Positions 11,861 to 22,502 of a stretch of DNA of 64,000 nt are shown here, piece by piece; the first letter of the stretch is position 1; every line of letters starts with the position of its first letter. Origin of the DNA: Microthyrium microscopicum. Lineage: Eukaryota > Ascomycota > Dothideomycetes > Microthyriales > Microthyriaceae. The translations under genes and the position numbers were made by a program. Below the pieces are notes generated by a model. The model made no database searches. It worked only from the letters and a program-made list of their open reading frames with translations, and had not been told where the DNA came from. The stretch lies in assembly GCA_010405405.1 (NCBI GenBank), contig MU004243.1:987340-1051339 (forward strand), given 5' to 3'.

Positions 11861-12942
11861 TCGAACTCTTCGTAGGGCGATCCTGACAATATCTTTTGAC
11901 GCGCTGGAACTTCGAAGCAAGACTCTGGCCTCGTTGTCTTTTTATATCATATTTAAGCATAATCGGGAAACGTAGTAAAGTTTAATCCTGCTAAATATTT
12001 CATAGAAAATCTTTCACTCTCATGAAAGGTTGCTCAACTTTCGACTGATCAAATCGATGGAGCAGTCTAATCGTTGCAGTACGGAGTGAGTTTCTTCCTG
12101 CTGTGCTTTCACTGGTCACTGAGCGCGACTTTGTCATTGCGTTGTCCGATCTGTACAAGCCTTTTTTGAAGAATTTCATAGTCTGGCAACTTTTACTCAC
12201 TATAGATAGCAATGAAGTGTGCAGGCCTGTACTTGAAATATTCTCCAGCCTCACATTCATTCGTACTCCAATTGTACTAGCCTCAACTAATCCTGTGCTT
12301 CTTTCCAAAGTTTTTTATTCGAAGCCTTGAGCCTTTTCCAATGTCGTTTTGTGTCCTTTCTGGATTTCTATAGGAATACTACTGTGCCAGACGAAATCTG
12401 ACTTGATTGGGCTTTCACCCCTTTCCTTTGGGCTTCCTGACCTTTTACCCCTGAATCGGTGTACTCAAGGAAAATATTCCTGCTATCTGCAGCACTTCTC
12501 AGGCAAAGATTACACGCCACTCAAACTCTCCTTGATAATGTTCCAGGCCTTCAACGCATCTGGCCTCCAATATACTTTGCTACACCACATGCCTTGGCGC
12601 CTAGACCTATAAACGCTCTCTCGATGCTTTGGAACAAAGCCAAGCTTTTTCATAAGGTTCCTTTGACCACAGAGTGACACGAACCCCTCCGCGATGGCGC
12701 CCAAAGTTGACAAATGGGGGCAGAGCAGCTGAAAATAAGGAAAACAGATGTAGGGATTTGACATAATAAGACTTGCACGATCTCGCTTCCAGTGGTATGA
12801 AGATGCGTAGACTATCTTCTCCTTGTCTTGCTGCTGTTAAGTCTGTCCCTCTATTTCTTCTCGTTGGCAGTTATTCTCAACCACTTGATTAGACAATCAC
12901 TCTCCTGGAACCAAAACACAATTTTCATAATCTCAAAGCACA
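11861..12942. other. Intergenic, no convincing gene
   Basis: Several short frames occur on both strands, including a minus-strand frame at 12510-12764. None shows a domain, signal peptide or splice-linked continuation. It may contain decayed coding sequence, but I cannot support a gene. Confidence 0.4.
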
Positions 12943-13575
12943 ATGAAGTCTGGGATCCGAACCAGCGTAGCCATGCTACTCGCTCTCTCTCACGTCAGCC
13001 ATGCATATTTCGCCTGCTCCCTGAGCAACGCAGTGCCACTCAGTAGTCTCCTGCCCAGCGGAGGATCAACGGCAGGCGGTGGTGGTGGTGTCACCTACAC
13101 TCCGACATCACCAGGATGCAGTTTCTACATCGCCGCTGGAGGATCATGCACCACCAGCAAATCCAAACAAAAAGTCAAACGCAGCGGCTCAACTAATTCC
13201 GACCACCTTACGACCCATCGGAAAAGAACATACACCACTTTGCCTTGCTCGAATACGATGAGCTGTGTGACTGTGAAGGATCAACTGGGTTGCTTCGATC
13301 TCAACACCTACGACTATATCGACGATGAAGGCACCTGCGGCAATTTGAACACTGGTGAGGAAGAGACAGGATGTGTTGCAAAGTTCTTGGCAGCGCAATC
13401 GAGCCCAGCGAGTGCGATAAGAGTTGAATCGACAGGAACTGCCACTCCGGCGAACTCGACGGCATCGTCGTTAAGTGCGAAAACTGGGGCGTCGAAATCA
13501 GATGGCGAAGCTCTCATCCCCGCTAGGTCACTTCTAGCATTGCTTGTGTCGGTGCTTGGTTTATTAATGGTATGA
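12943..13575 (+). CDS. Secreted Cys-rich protein, probably GPI-anchored
   Basis: A single exon of 210 residues. The N-terminus (MKSGIRTSVAMLLALSHVSHA) is a signal peptide. The middle has a Gly-rich linker and about eight cysteines (CSFYIAAGGSC, LPCSNTMSCVTV, GCFDL, GTCGNL, TGC). A Ser/Thr-rich stalk (TGTATPANSTASSLSAKTG) leads to a hydrophobic end (RSLLALLVSVLGLLMV) with no basic tail after it, the pattern of a GPI-attachment signal. Cell-wall or membrane-surface location is inferred. I recognise no named domain, and the function is unknown. Confidence 0.7.
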   Translation: MKSGIRTSVAMLLALSHVSHAYFACSLSNAVPLSSLLPSGGSTAGGGGGVTYTPTSPGCSFYIAAGGSCTTSKSKQKVKRSGSTNSDHLTTHRKRTYTTLPCSNTMSCVTVKDQLGCFDLNTYDYIDDEGTCGNLNTGEEETGCVAKFLAAQSSPASAIRVESTGTATPANSTASSLSAKTGASKSDGEALIPARSLLALLVSVLGLLMV

Positions 13576-13884
13576 TTCTGTCTGAATTGTAATGTAGCCA
13601 TGGTTTTCTGTACTACATGGCTCCAGTAGACGGAGAACGACATGTTACTACAGGAGTTCAGCCATCCAGGACTCACATGAAATGGTATGCGTGATAAAGA
13701 TTGATTCTGGATGACGTCTTTATACTGTTTTGCTTCACTCTACTAAGTATATTTTTTCCGAATGTCTTCTCAACTGAATCCGCTGTTTGTGTCTTACCAT
13801 ACCATAGCGTGGGAGGGGGGGTAGAGCAAATGATGTTGAGTAGTTCCAAGATAGACATTTTGGTAATAGGAAGTCCAAAATGGT

Positions 13885-14345
13885 GATTTTAGGGGTTAGC
13901 ATGTCTTAGAATAGGCAGATTTCCTAATCATGTCTAGATACATATTATGTTAATAGCTAAGAAGGATTACAATAGGATACGAAAAAGGAGCAAAAGTAAT
14001 TACTATTAAGAATAAGCAAGGGAAATTGTTAGTAATCTCTATATACGAAAAATACTAAATTGCATAATTAGTATTCGTAAAACTAGTCAAACTTTAATGC
14101 TTAGATTCTTTAAGCTTATAAGTAAAATATAAGCCTAGCCTAATTCGTAAACTAAAATACTATAATTTAAAAATATTTATAGCTCTCTAAATTATTCTTA
14201 TAAATTTTCTAGCTTAGATATATAAGTAAAAAATTGCCTAATTAGGCAAATTTTTTATATTCTTTCTAAGCTAGAGAAATTATTTTTTAGCAAAAGCTAT
14301 TTTAGGCTTTTAAATTATATCTAAAATTTAGATATTTTACCCATT
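13885..14345. repeat. AT-rich RIP-like block with long imperfect hairpin
   Basis: Base composition drops sharply to mostly A and T between normal-GC flanks. At about 14205-14280 an inverted repeat pairs CTAGCTTAGA with TCTAAGCTAG around a second palindrome, AAAATTGCCTAATTAGGCAA. This is compatible with a short terminal-inverted-repeat element degraded by repeat-induced point mutation. No coding sequence survives and the family cannot be named. Confidence 0.45.
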
Positions 14346-14639
14346 ACCTACTGCCAAGAGAACCCTTCCAGAAAATGATATAGAAATGATAGTAGACATG
14401 ATTTCCTGTACCCCCCGTCGCACGCTATAGTAGGTTTCGAGGCTGATTGTGGTCATTACAAGCACTGGTCAAGCCATTCGACCCCTGAAAAAATAATATA
14501 CCCTTTCGGAACCGTATACCAGGGGATGCATAGGAGTTGCGGCACAGCAAATCGTCATCACCACGAAAGCATTAAATAAGCTTTTGTCGTCCTCAGTCAA
14601 ACTTGGGCATCTAGCATAGGCACAAAGACGAGAGTTCAT

Positions 14640-15987
14640 ATGCAGTTAAGGGCGATTCTAACTTGTATTCTTCTGGTCGTTTCTGCTTCCTATCAAGATT
14701 TGCAGCAGCAGAAGGTGTTAAACATACCCAGACTAGCAACCGAAGCCACGATCTATGTTAGTGTTTCGCATTATACACCGTATCAGTTCACTGATTGATT
14801 GGGACTGGACCGAGTTGCCTGGGGGATACTTAACAAAATTGACTGTTGGCACACCATCACAGAAATTCAAGGTTTTACTCGATTTCGGTTGGTCTCGTGA
14901 GTATCAAGCTTTAGTAGAAACGTGTCTAGATCAATGCTTACAAAACCAAGAATTCTTTCTACCATCTGTGCAATGTAGATCGACACTTTGCCACCCAAAT
15001 TATTTCAATCATTGGGAGCCTTCGCTCTTCAATGAAACCGCATCAAAAACGTTTGAAACGACTGGAGACCACAGCTCGGCCCCGTATTTAGGCGCTTATT
15101 CAAGGGAACGCTGTGTCAAGATGCTGCCCACCTAGCTGGCATTTCTTTGAAGCGACAAGGATCTCTAGACGCCATAGATGTGTCTACACCGGCATTCATC
15201 TCCATGTATATGTTGTATGATGGCGTGTTGGGCCTAGCTCCGTTTAATGCGTCTGACCAAGCCGATCTTTCGGCAAATACTTCACCTTTCCGGTCCATGG
15301 TCCGTGAGAAAGCAATCACGCGAAACGTTCTTACATTAGAACTCCCTCGAGGACATCGCTTCATCGAGGATGGCTGAATGCCGGGTTCGTTAAGCTTTGG
15401 CAAGCCGCGAATCCGCTCAGATGCCCACAAGGTGATAACACTTCCTTTATTGCGACAAAGTATTACCAAGAAGAAATGGTATACCTCGGGTCGAACTTTA
15501 AGCTGGAACGGTGGAGATCTGGATTTGCAAATAGGTCCCAATCACCCTGTGCAAATAAATCCCTGGGATCTAATGATTCGACTTCCATGGCCTCTTGCTT
15601 TGATAATTAACAAACAAATCAGTCTTCCAGATCGTAAGGGCCACGTGGACTGCGCTCAACGCGCAAACCTGCCAAACCTCGTGCTTACTTTGATAATGGA
15701 TCAATCTTTGAGATTACCGGATTTGATTATACGCTAGAAAGAGTGTATCCAAATGGAACATCGATGCGATGCATGAGCCTTGTTAATGACACGGATGAAC
15801 TACCTGGAATCATCATTGGCGCTGGTGTGCTGGAGAAGTATATTTCTGAGTGGGATTTGGATCATATGAAGATTCGCCGTAAGTCTAATTTTCACTCTGA
15901 CCGAGATTTCCGTGCTCTTGCTAAATAGCCCTTGTGCAGTGGAGAAGCGCCATAGGGAGTAGGTTCCGGCATAATCCTCCAATTTGA
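14640..15987 (+). pseudogene. Decayed pepsin-type (A1) aspartic protease gene
   Basis: Aspartic-protease homology is spread over several frames. Exon 1 (14640-14756) gives a signal-peptide-like start (MQLRAILTCILLVVSASYQD). A regular 58-bp intron leads to GGYLTKLTVGTPSQKFKVLL at 14821 onward. Later blocks include DGVLGLAPFNASDQ (15220), a flap-distal LPGIIIGAGVLEKYISEWD segment (15800) and a well-formed last intron. The first active-site triad reads DFG rather than DTG/DSG. The frame changes near 15105 and again near 15690, and a stop interrupts at 15375, so a functional enzyme is unlikely. The introns are intact, so this arose by decay of a normal gene and not by retroposition. Confidence 0.75.
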
Positions 15988-16070
15988 TTGCTCCGCTTGG
16001 TTCGAAGAACCCATTGCTTCAAATCAGTAGTACAGTATCGCGATTTGAGCAACTTCCAGATATGAGCAAT

Positions 16071-17898
16071 CTATTTCACCGAGGCCAATGTGTCATCAAA
16101 TGGCCAAAGTCTCTTAGCTCTCTCCTTGGTCATCGTGGAATCTGCTTCTTCCATAACAGTCTCCATCCACAACTCAAAGCCTTCTCGACAGGCATTTTGT
16201 GCCTCCTCCCAGTGCTCATTTGGCACCCAGCCATCCGAATTTGACCCCACAAGTTTAAACATGAAAGATCTGAGTTTGTGCACGGTTTTGTAATCTTCCC
16301 ATTCCTTGTTATGCGTAGAAATCTCTTCCTGGCTTGGTTGATAGGGGCATACGCCTGGTAATCCAAGATCTTGCCATTGGTTCGACAAAACCAGGAGCTG
16401 TTCGCGGAGGGCGACTCCTCCATCTTGCCAGGATGAATCGCAATAGCGAAACAAGTTGATATAAGACTGATCAATCTGCATAGCAGTCCATAGACGTGGT
16501 AGCAACGCTCGAATCACGGTAGTGTATGTCTTTTGGCAGAGCTCAATCTCAGTCTTGAGTTTCTGATGCTCGCGCTCGGAAATGGGGTCATCGGAAGAAT
16601 CTTTGGCATCTGGGCCGAGAAAGTCACGGAGGTCGAAATCTGGAGCATGCTGCACAAAGTCCGGCGTCTCTCGAGCATAGAAAAACATTGGCTCAATACT
16701 GGTAGATTGCCAGTCGATGATAGCCGTAACAACCTGTGGGTCGTCATCCGACACGTAAATGTTCCGTTTGTGAAAATCCTTATGAAGCAGCGTGGGCGTG
16801 GATATGTCCTGAACCACTTCGGTCTGAAGCAACGCTTTCATGAGAGCTTCACTCACTCCAAGCAAGTTGAGGTGTTCCTGGGCAGTAGCCCCAAAGTCGT
16901 CTTGCACATTTGGGCCTGGAGGCAGCCGTGAGTACCCTGCATCTAAAAGTCCAGTGCCATATGCTTCTAAGCCTTTCCCTGAGACGGCGTTAGAAATTGG
17001 TAATTAGAGAAGATGGGGAGTTTTACAGGGCCCTCGGTTCGGATTGCGACGTTGATAATATCGAGGGTCTTCTGAGGTACAAGGCCAGAAGTCTGTACCG
17101 CAATGAGGTCCAATGCAAAATCCAGATCCGATGTCGATTGTTTCTTCGGTGGTTGGCAATGAGCTCGGAAAGTATATGCTTCCAAAACCAGGAAACTTCA
17201 GATTGCCTAGCTCTTTCATACATCTTGATAACTTCTCTACACAGCCTATCTTTTGCACTGTATCCATGGTTGGCCATCGTTCCTGCAACGGAACTCCATG
17301 CACATGATTCATGATGATATACGGCGTGCAAACGGCATTTTCTGCATCGCCATTCCAATCGAGGACCTCAGGAACTGGCAACGAGGTGACAGATCGAACT
17401 TTTCAATTAGCCGAACTTCAGATAAGCAATGCACCCCTGGACTCACCATAAGACATTGTTGCAACTTCTGAGCAGGTGGTCATACGTAAATGGCCAGAAT
17501 TGTGGAATGGGATTCTAGCAATCATTTTCGAAGCGTTGTCCATATGAAGAATGAAGACGCGATTGAAGCCACCCTCCTTCTTTTCATAGTTGACAACTTG
17601 GGATGCGCCCGGACAAGCTTCTATTGCTTTTTGACAGAGAGCGTTGAAATCAAAGTCGATGTATCGGGCGCGTAGCTGCACCTCTTCATGGTGGAGCCAC
17701 CTTCCGCTCGTATATTTGTACGGGTTCAAGGCTGAATCATATGTCAAAATTGAAATTCAGTCAGCCCCGAGTTGGCATACCAGTGTTTGCTCGCCATAGG
17801 TGAGATAGATCAACACGCTGCTGATGGAGGTCTCGCTTACGCATAACCTGCAAGAAAGCTCTTGCCGCAGCAGGATTCTTTTGTAATATATGTCGCAT
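16071..17898 (-). CDS. AIM9: AIM9-like phosphotransferase (aminoglycoside-phosphotransferase fold)
   Basis: Four exons (17781-17898, 17447-17731, 17027-17398, 16071-16978) with 48-bp introns give 560 residues in frame. The start at 17898 yields a basic N-terminus (MRHILQKNPAAARAFLQVMR) that could target mitochondria. It is followed by NPYKYTSGRWL and EGGFNRVFILHMDN, the nucleotide-binding lobe of AIM9-type proteins. The catalytic loop is LLHKDFHKRNIYV (HxDxxxxN) and the metal-binding aspartate is in AIIDWQSTSIEP. Mid-protein motifs CGTDFW and RGPWKGLEAYG also fit. The AIM9 group affects mitochondrial inheritance in yeast; its substrate is not established. Fungi carry many paralogs, so the symbol marks similarity only. 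Confidence 0.72.
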
Positions 17899-18502
17899 GT
17901 TAGAGAGGTGATTGCTGACGGCCCATTGCTGTGATGGCTGTTGGCATCGCTGAGAGAGCGAGAAGCGAAGCCTTGATCAACGATTAGCCTTTTGAATTTG
18001 CCCTCAAGATTCAAGCCTAGTCAACCTTACTCGATCTTACTTAACCTTGACCAACGTCGAATTTATGCCGATAATAGCAACAAACCTATGGAATGGAAGG
18101 CACCAAGAGGGCAGCGACAGAGGATGGATGCAAACATGGGCTTTTGAAACACGTCAACCCGTTTCTGCTTCGCAATGAATTCAACTGCTCGCAACTTCTC
18201 TCATGTATCGACATGGACGATAAAATAAGAACAATAAGAGCTTTTGCTTCTCTATTTATGCCTGGAGATACTTCATATCATGATCCACTAAAAACTCCTT
18301 AGCGCCGGGAATAACCGAGTGGAACCCAACTATTCCCTGAAGCTGCCATGCTCTCTGATCGTGATCCAACTTCATCCCAACTCCTGTTTAGGCTCCAGCA
18401 TAATCATACACCTATATACTCTCTAGATGGAACCTCGACGCCGAAGCACACCTGGCTTTGTTCTGGCAAACTATCAGCAATGTCTCGCTAGAAGTCCGCA
18501 AG
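17899..18502. promoter_or_regulatory. Divergent promoter region, AIM9-like / Zn2Cys6
   Basis: Between two divergent genes. The region beside 17898 remains open upstream without a usable ATG. No other gene is supported. Confidence 0.4.
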
Positions 18503-20043
18503 ATGGAGAAGCGCCACTGCTGGGAATGTCGTCGGCTCTGTTTGGTGTGTGATTTCGCGAATCCCGCCTGCAACAGGTGCTCTAAATCTGGCATCGAATG
18601 CCCTGGATATAGCGATGTCAAACCCGTTCGACTGGAATGGCTTGCGCCTGGACAAATCATCTCTCGTGGACGAAAACGAAAATTGGCGGCGTCTGCGAAA
18701 GCTGAGAGTAAACACCGCGCGACGAAGAGTCCGGCAGCTACCGCACTAGTCTTCTCGAATACACGTGCTCGCGTGGCCATTCCACGTTTCGAGATGAGAA
18801 CCACCGTTTGTGCTTTGTCTGATTGCGCAGAATACTGCAAGTAATGACCCATCAACCTATCGCGCAGTGATGCACTAACGACAAAGCAGTCAATGCGCAA
18901 ATATACCCCGATCTACTCCCACTTTGCGAACTCGGCAATAATCCTCATGTATACCCAATATCGGCACCGCTACTTCAAAACGCGACATCTTCTCCGGACT
19001 ACATGCAATTTGGATCAATATGCATGGTTCTAAGCCATCGAATCAATCGGACGAGAAATGACAATCAGGTCGAACCTTTGGTGGAGAAGTTCTACCTATA
19101 CTGGGGTCTTGCTGTGCGCGCTCTAAATGAACAGCTGGAAAGCGATAATGTCCCTCACAGTGATTGGGCCATGGCGGGAGTATTGGCATTACTTTTCGCC
19201 GACATACAACATGGTGTGTCGCTCAATTGGAGATGCCACTTGGACGGCTTATATCGTTTGATCGAACTTCGTGGTGGCTTCAAGGCGATAGTGAGGTCAA
19301 TAAGATTGACGCCATTGCTGTTCGTTCTCTGGCCGACCGTAGTGATTGCAAACACGACATGCCCGGCGTCAGACATCACATCAGAGTTCGATGAGCTTCA
19401 AGATTTGCTGGAACAACTGAACATTGAAGAATCTCCCTTGCAAGCCTGTCCTTCGCCACTATTTGCAGAGATCATCAAAATCAACCAGCTACGAGGAGTC
19501 GCGAGCCAGCGCAATCACAGTCTTTTAGATGACATTTCACAGCAAGCATATAAGCTTCTGGATCGCATAGACGAATTTTCACCGAAACTGTGGATCAAGT
19601 CTAAAGCGCAATCCAAGGAAGACTGGTTGCTTGTGGCCGAGGTCTACCAAGCTTCTATAAGAATATACTGCATTCTCTCATTGCAGAGCCTACGCGTTCT
19701 ACCTAAAAGTCGATCCTTGCGAACTCGTTGCCTCGATGATAATCACCTCCTGCACGACGCTCTCAGCAAAGGGCTTTCGCGTCTGAGAACAAGTCGACTG
19801 CTGCTTTGGCCACTAGTCGTGCTAGGCGTCGAAGCTGCTCATGGCGATTTGACGATACGGCAGTTCGTATCCAGTCAGCTCCAGGCAGTGAGTCGCAATC
19901 TCGGCATTTATTTGCCGCTATTGGCGCTGCAAGTGCTCGATTCATTCTGGCAATCAGGTGCGAAGAGCTGGGATGCATGCTTTGACAAGCCATACGCATT
20001 TACAACACAGATTGCTGTGGATTGTAGTCGATTGCAGCATTAG
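18503..20043 (+). CDS. Zn2Cys6 transcription factor (GC-AG intron)
   Basis: The ATG at 18503 is placed just before the zinc cluster. The cluster is C-x2-C-x6-C-x6-C-x2-C-x6-C (CWEC ... CDFANPACNRC ... C), the canonical DNA-binding module, followed by IECPGY and a basic stretch (SRGRKRKLAAS). The frame continues into the second exon only if the intron is 18837-18889 with a GC donor (T|GCAAGT) and AG acceptor. The obvious GT donor at 18841 leads to a stop. The joined protein has 495 residues, and the junction reads AEYFNAQIYPDLLPLCELG, which matches the fungal regulatory-domain family. The C-terminal two thirds is the helical middle region typical of these regulators. Target genes are unknown; the RTA1-like gene is 220 bp beyond its end. 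Confidence 0.8.
18837..18889 (+). other. Putative GC-AG intron
   Basis: The donor is T|GCAAGT, with a branch-like GCACTAACG and an AAAGCAG acceptor. A GT donor three bases downstream breaks the frame, whereas the GC donor restores a family-like junction. Confidence 0.6.
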
Positions 20044-20263
20044 AATTAGATGTATTCTATAAAAGATTGTAATTCTAGAAGCACGAGCTAATCGACCGCC
20101 ATCCTATGTTCTTCCCAACATTGTCTTCGAAACTTGAAGCCTCGAGCCAGGAATTCTCTAGTTTCCTCCAGCCTCCCCAAGCCGATCCTCCAGTTAAATG
20201 ATTGGCACCCACCATGGCATTCCCGAGGTAGTCAAAACGTGGAATTAAAATCCACCCAAACCC

Positions 20264-21453
20264 TCAGGAACGAATACCAGCCGGATACTCATTCAACTCC
20301 TGGGAACGCTGCGGTTGTTTCTTCTTTCCCGCAAGCACACCAAGAAGACCGAATGAGATCACGTTAGCGACCTTAGCAATCAGCGGTCGTCTGTCTGATT
20401 CTTCTGCACCCGCAACTTCAGTACCGTCTTGTGCCAGAAATATGTGAACATCCCTCGGCAGAAAGCGCCCCGGGTGCCACAGGTTCCATAGCAAGGAATT
20501 TGCCAGCATAAGACCCGCCTCGAAGATATAGAAAAAGTACTCGTATCGCAGCAACGGACTCAGAGCTTTCATCGAAGCGAGGTCCGCAATATTTATCTTC
20601 GTGCTGCCTGTGTGCTCCACGAGGCGATAGATGCAGCGAAGGAGAATCAAAGTCATGCTCACGTACAACGTGACAAGCATGTTCCTAACAATTTTAACAT
20701 GTACCCCAGCTTTGATGCATCTTCGTTGGAAGAGTCCAGCGAGACAGGCGAAGCATAAAATGACCAGAAGCTGAAGGGTAAGCGCGGAGACAGTCAGATT
20801 GCTACCCAGTGATTGTTTTGAGGCTGAAGCTGAAGAGTTTGCGGACAATGATACTCCAAGCGAGTTCAACGCTTCGACGACGGCCATCAGACCACCGAAA
20901 ACGACTAGAACTTTGCTCGGCGGCAGAGGGCTACAGTATGGGACGTAGTGAAGTAATCGACCGAGAACATGGTAGTTTGCAAGCTCGAGGAGGGGCCTGT
21001 TTTGGGTAATATCTTGGTCAGTACCTATCGGTATATTGCTTCCTGCTTGTTTGGTACTTACGGGCATATGTAGATGAATACTTGGCTAAGTATAAACGTG
21101 AGCAAGGTCGATTTGTTTGTCTCACTATAGATGTAGTGGTTTTGTGCTCCATATTCACGCAAGGCGAAGCCAGCAGCGAAGAGAGCTGCGCACAAAGGAT
21201 GCAATCCAATCAGCTTGAAAGCTTTACATCGACTGTTGGGACATGTAAGCGGCATAAGTGACGCGTTTCTGACAGGAGAAACATACAAGCATTGCCAGAG
21301 ATCGAACGCCGCCGAGATGGCGAATGCGGCAGTGAAGATAACTGGAGCAATCTTACTCGGAGCGTAAACGTAGAGGCTATATAGAACTAAGTTCTTATGA
21401 GTCGAGGCTTACAAAAGGGAGCATAGCATCTTACCTGGCATCCCAGCTACCAT
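20264..21453 (-). CDS. RTA1-family integral membrane protein
   Basis: Four exons (21435-21453, 21287-21386, 21062-21232, 20264-20996) give 340 residues in frame. The short first exon encodes MVAGMP, spliced into VLYSLYVYAPSKIAPVIFTA, the first membrane span. About seven hydrophobic spans follow, with RTA1 hallmarks: AFDLWQC, LHPLCAALFAAGFALREYGA, and the late block LRYEYFFYIFEAGLMLANSL followed by HPGRFLP. RTA1/RSB1 proteins sit in the plasma membrane and are linked to resistance to toxic lipids or 7-aminocholesterol. Transport substrate here is unknown. It lies between two Zn2Cys6 genes. An in-frame ATG at 21597 would add 48 residues, but they are not family-like. Confidence 0.85.
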
Positions 21454-22502
21454 CTTATGAAGACAACCCCGTTTGGTCAACGCGGCAGCAACCCCAAGAC
21501 AATGCAAATAGAAGTTTGTATATCGTGCTCCAACAGATACTGATGAATTGATTTCGAACAATGTATAGTGGCTGAGGAGGTCATGTATAGAAATCAAGAG
21601 GCAGAATACATCATCATGTACAGATGGAGGCTTCTAAGTGATCTTAAGTAAATACAAGAAACGGACAACTTATTGTTGACAGTGGAAACTACGCAATTCG
21701 TCAACTCTATCCTTCCAGGCAATGAGTGATTCAGCCCGAGTTTATAGCCATTGGCGTGCTTATTATCCTACTCCGGTTAGACTCTGTACGCACTCGACAA
21801 TGTCTAATCCTGTGTTTGCGTCCAACTAAGCCACAGAAAACACATTCGACAGCAAAGCGGAAGGCTCAATCAGACAGTGTAGCAACAACGGGTCCAGATT
21901 CTGATAACGCTTAACCCAAATAGGACAATAAAGCTGCCAAGCATCTTGAAGCATCCTTGTTGCATCCTTCACCCTAGAGTCGATCAGGGGCTATTCAGGT
22001 CATCTTTGTGTATGACAATGACTTCTCGCTTTTCCAAAGGCAACTCTCAGGCAACAGCCCAAGCTTTTAGGGTTTGTATGCACAACAGCTCAAGCGACTG
22101 AAGGAATATCTTCCCATGCGTCAATACGGAATAGTCGGAACAGCTTGGGAGGAGACGTGGAGGCCTAGAGCACATCATAAGACGGTGCCACATATCAGTC
22201 AATAGCTAAAGGGTCTTGCGGTCTTGGTCTATGAATGACATTTATCTCGGCGATTGAAATTCTGGATGACCACGAGTAGCCAGCTACCTAGGTACCTAGG
22301 TACCTCAGAGCGGTCGCTTCACCCGCGCAGTCAAGGTGTCCAAGTCCAAGCAAAGGCCGATGTAGTTGCATTGCTGATTAAGAGCCAAAAGATCATTTGT
22401 GATGATAAGCCGGCGAATCCGCATGGCTTGTAGCTATTATTCCTTCCTGCCGGCCGACCAGGAACGGATTTGTTGTGATAACTCGGAGCAAGCTTACACA
22501 GA
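21454..22502. other. Intergenic, no gene; short ACCTAGGT repeat
   Basis: No coding signal is supported. At 22285-22305 the sequence repeats TACCTAGG in tandem, a self-complementary motif that is often seen in fungal intergenic DNA. Confidence 0.5.
22285..22305. repeat. Short palindromic TACCTAGG tandem repeat
   Basis: The unit TACCTAGG is repeated about two and a half times and is self-complementary over most of its length. It could be a slippage product or a binding site; nothing else supports a function. Confidence 0.5.

Noticed and set aside
12000-12800. Several overlapping short frames suggesting a gene remnant
   Set aside because: No consistent strand, splice sites or motif; could be chance.
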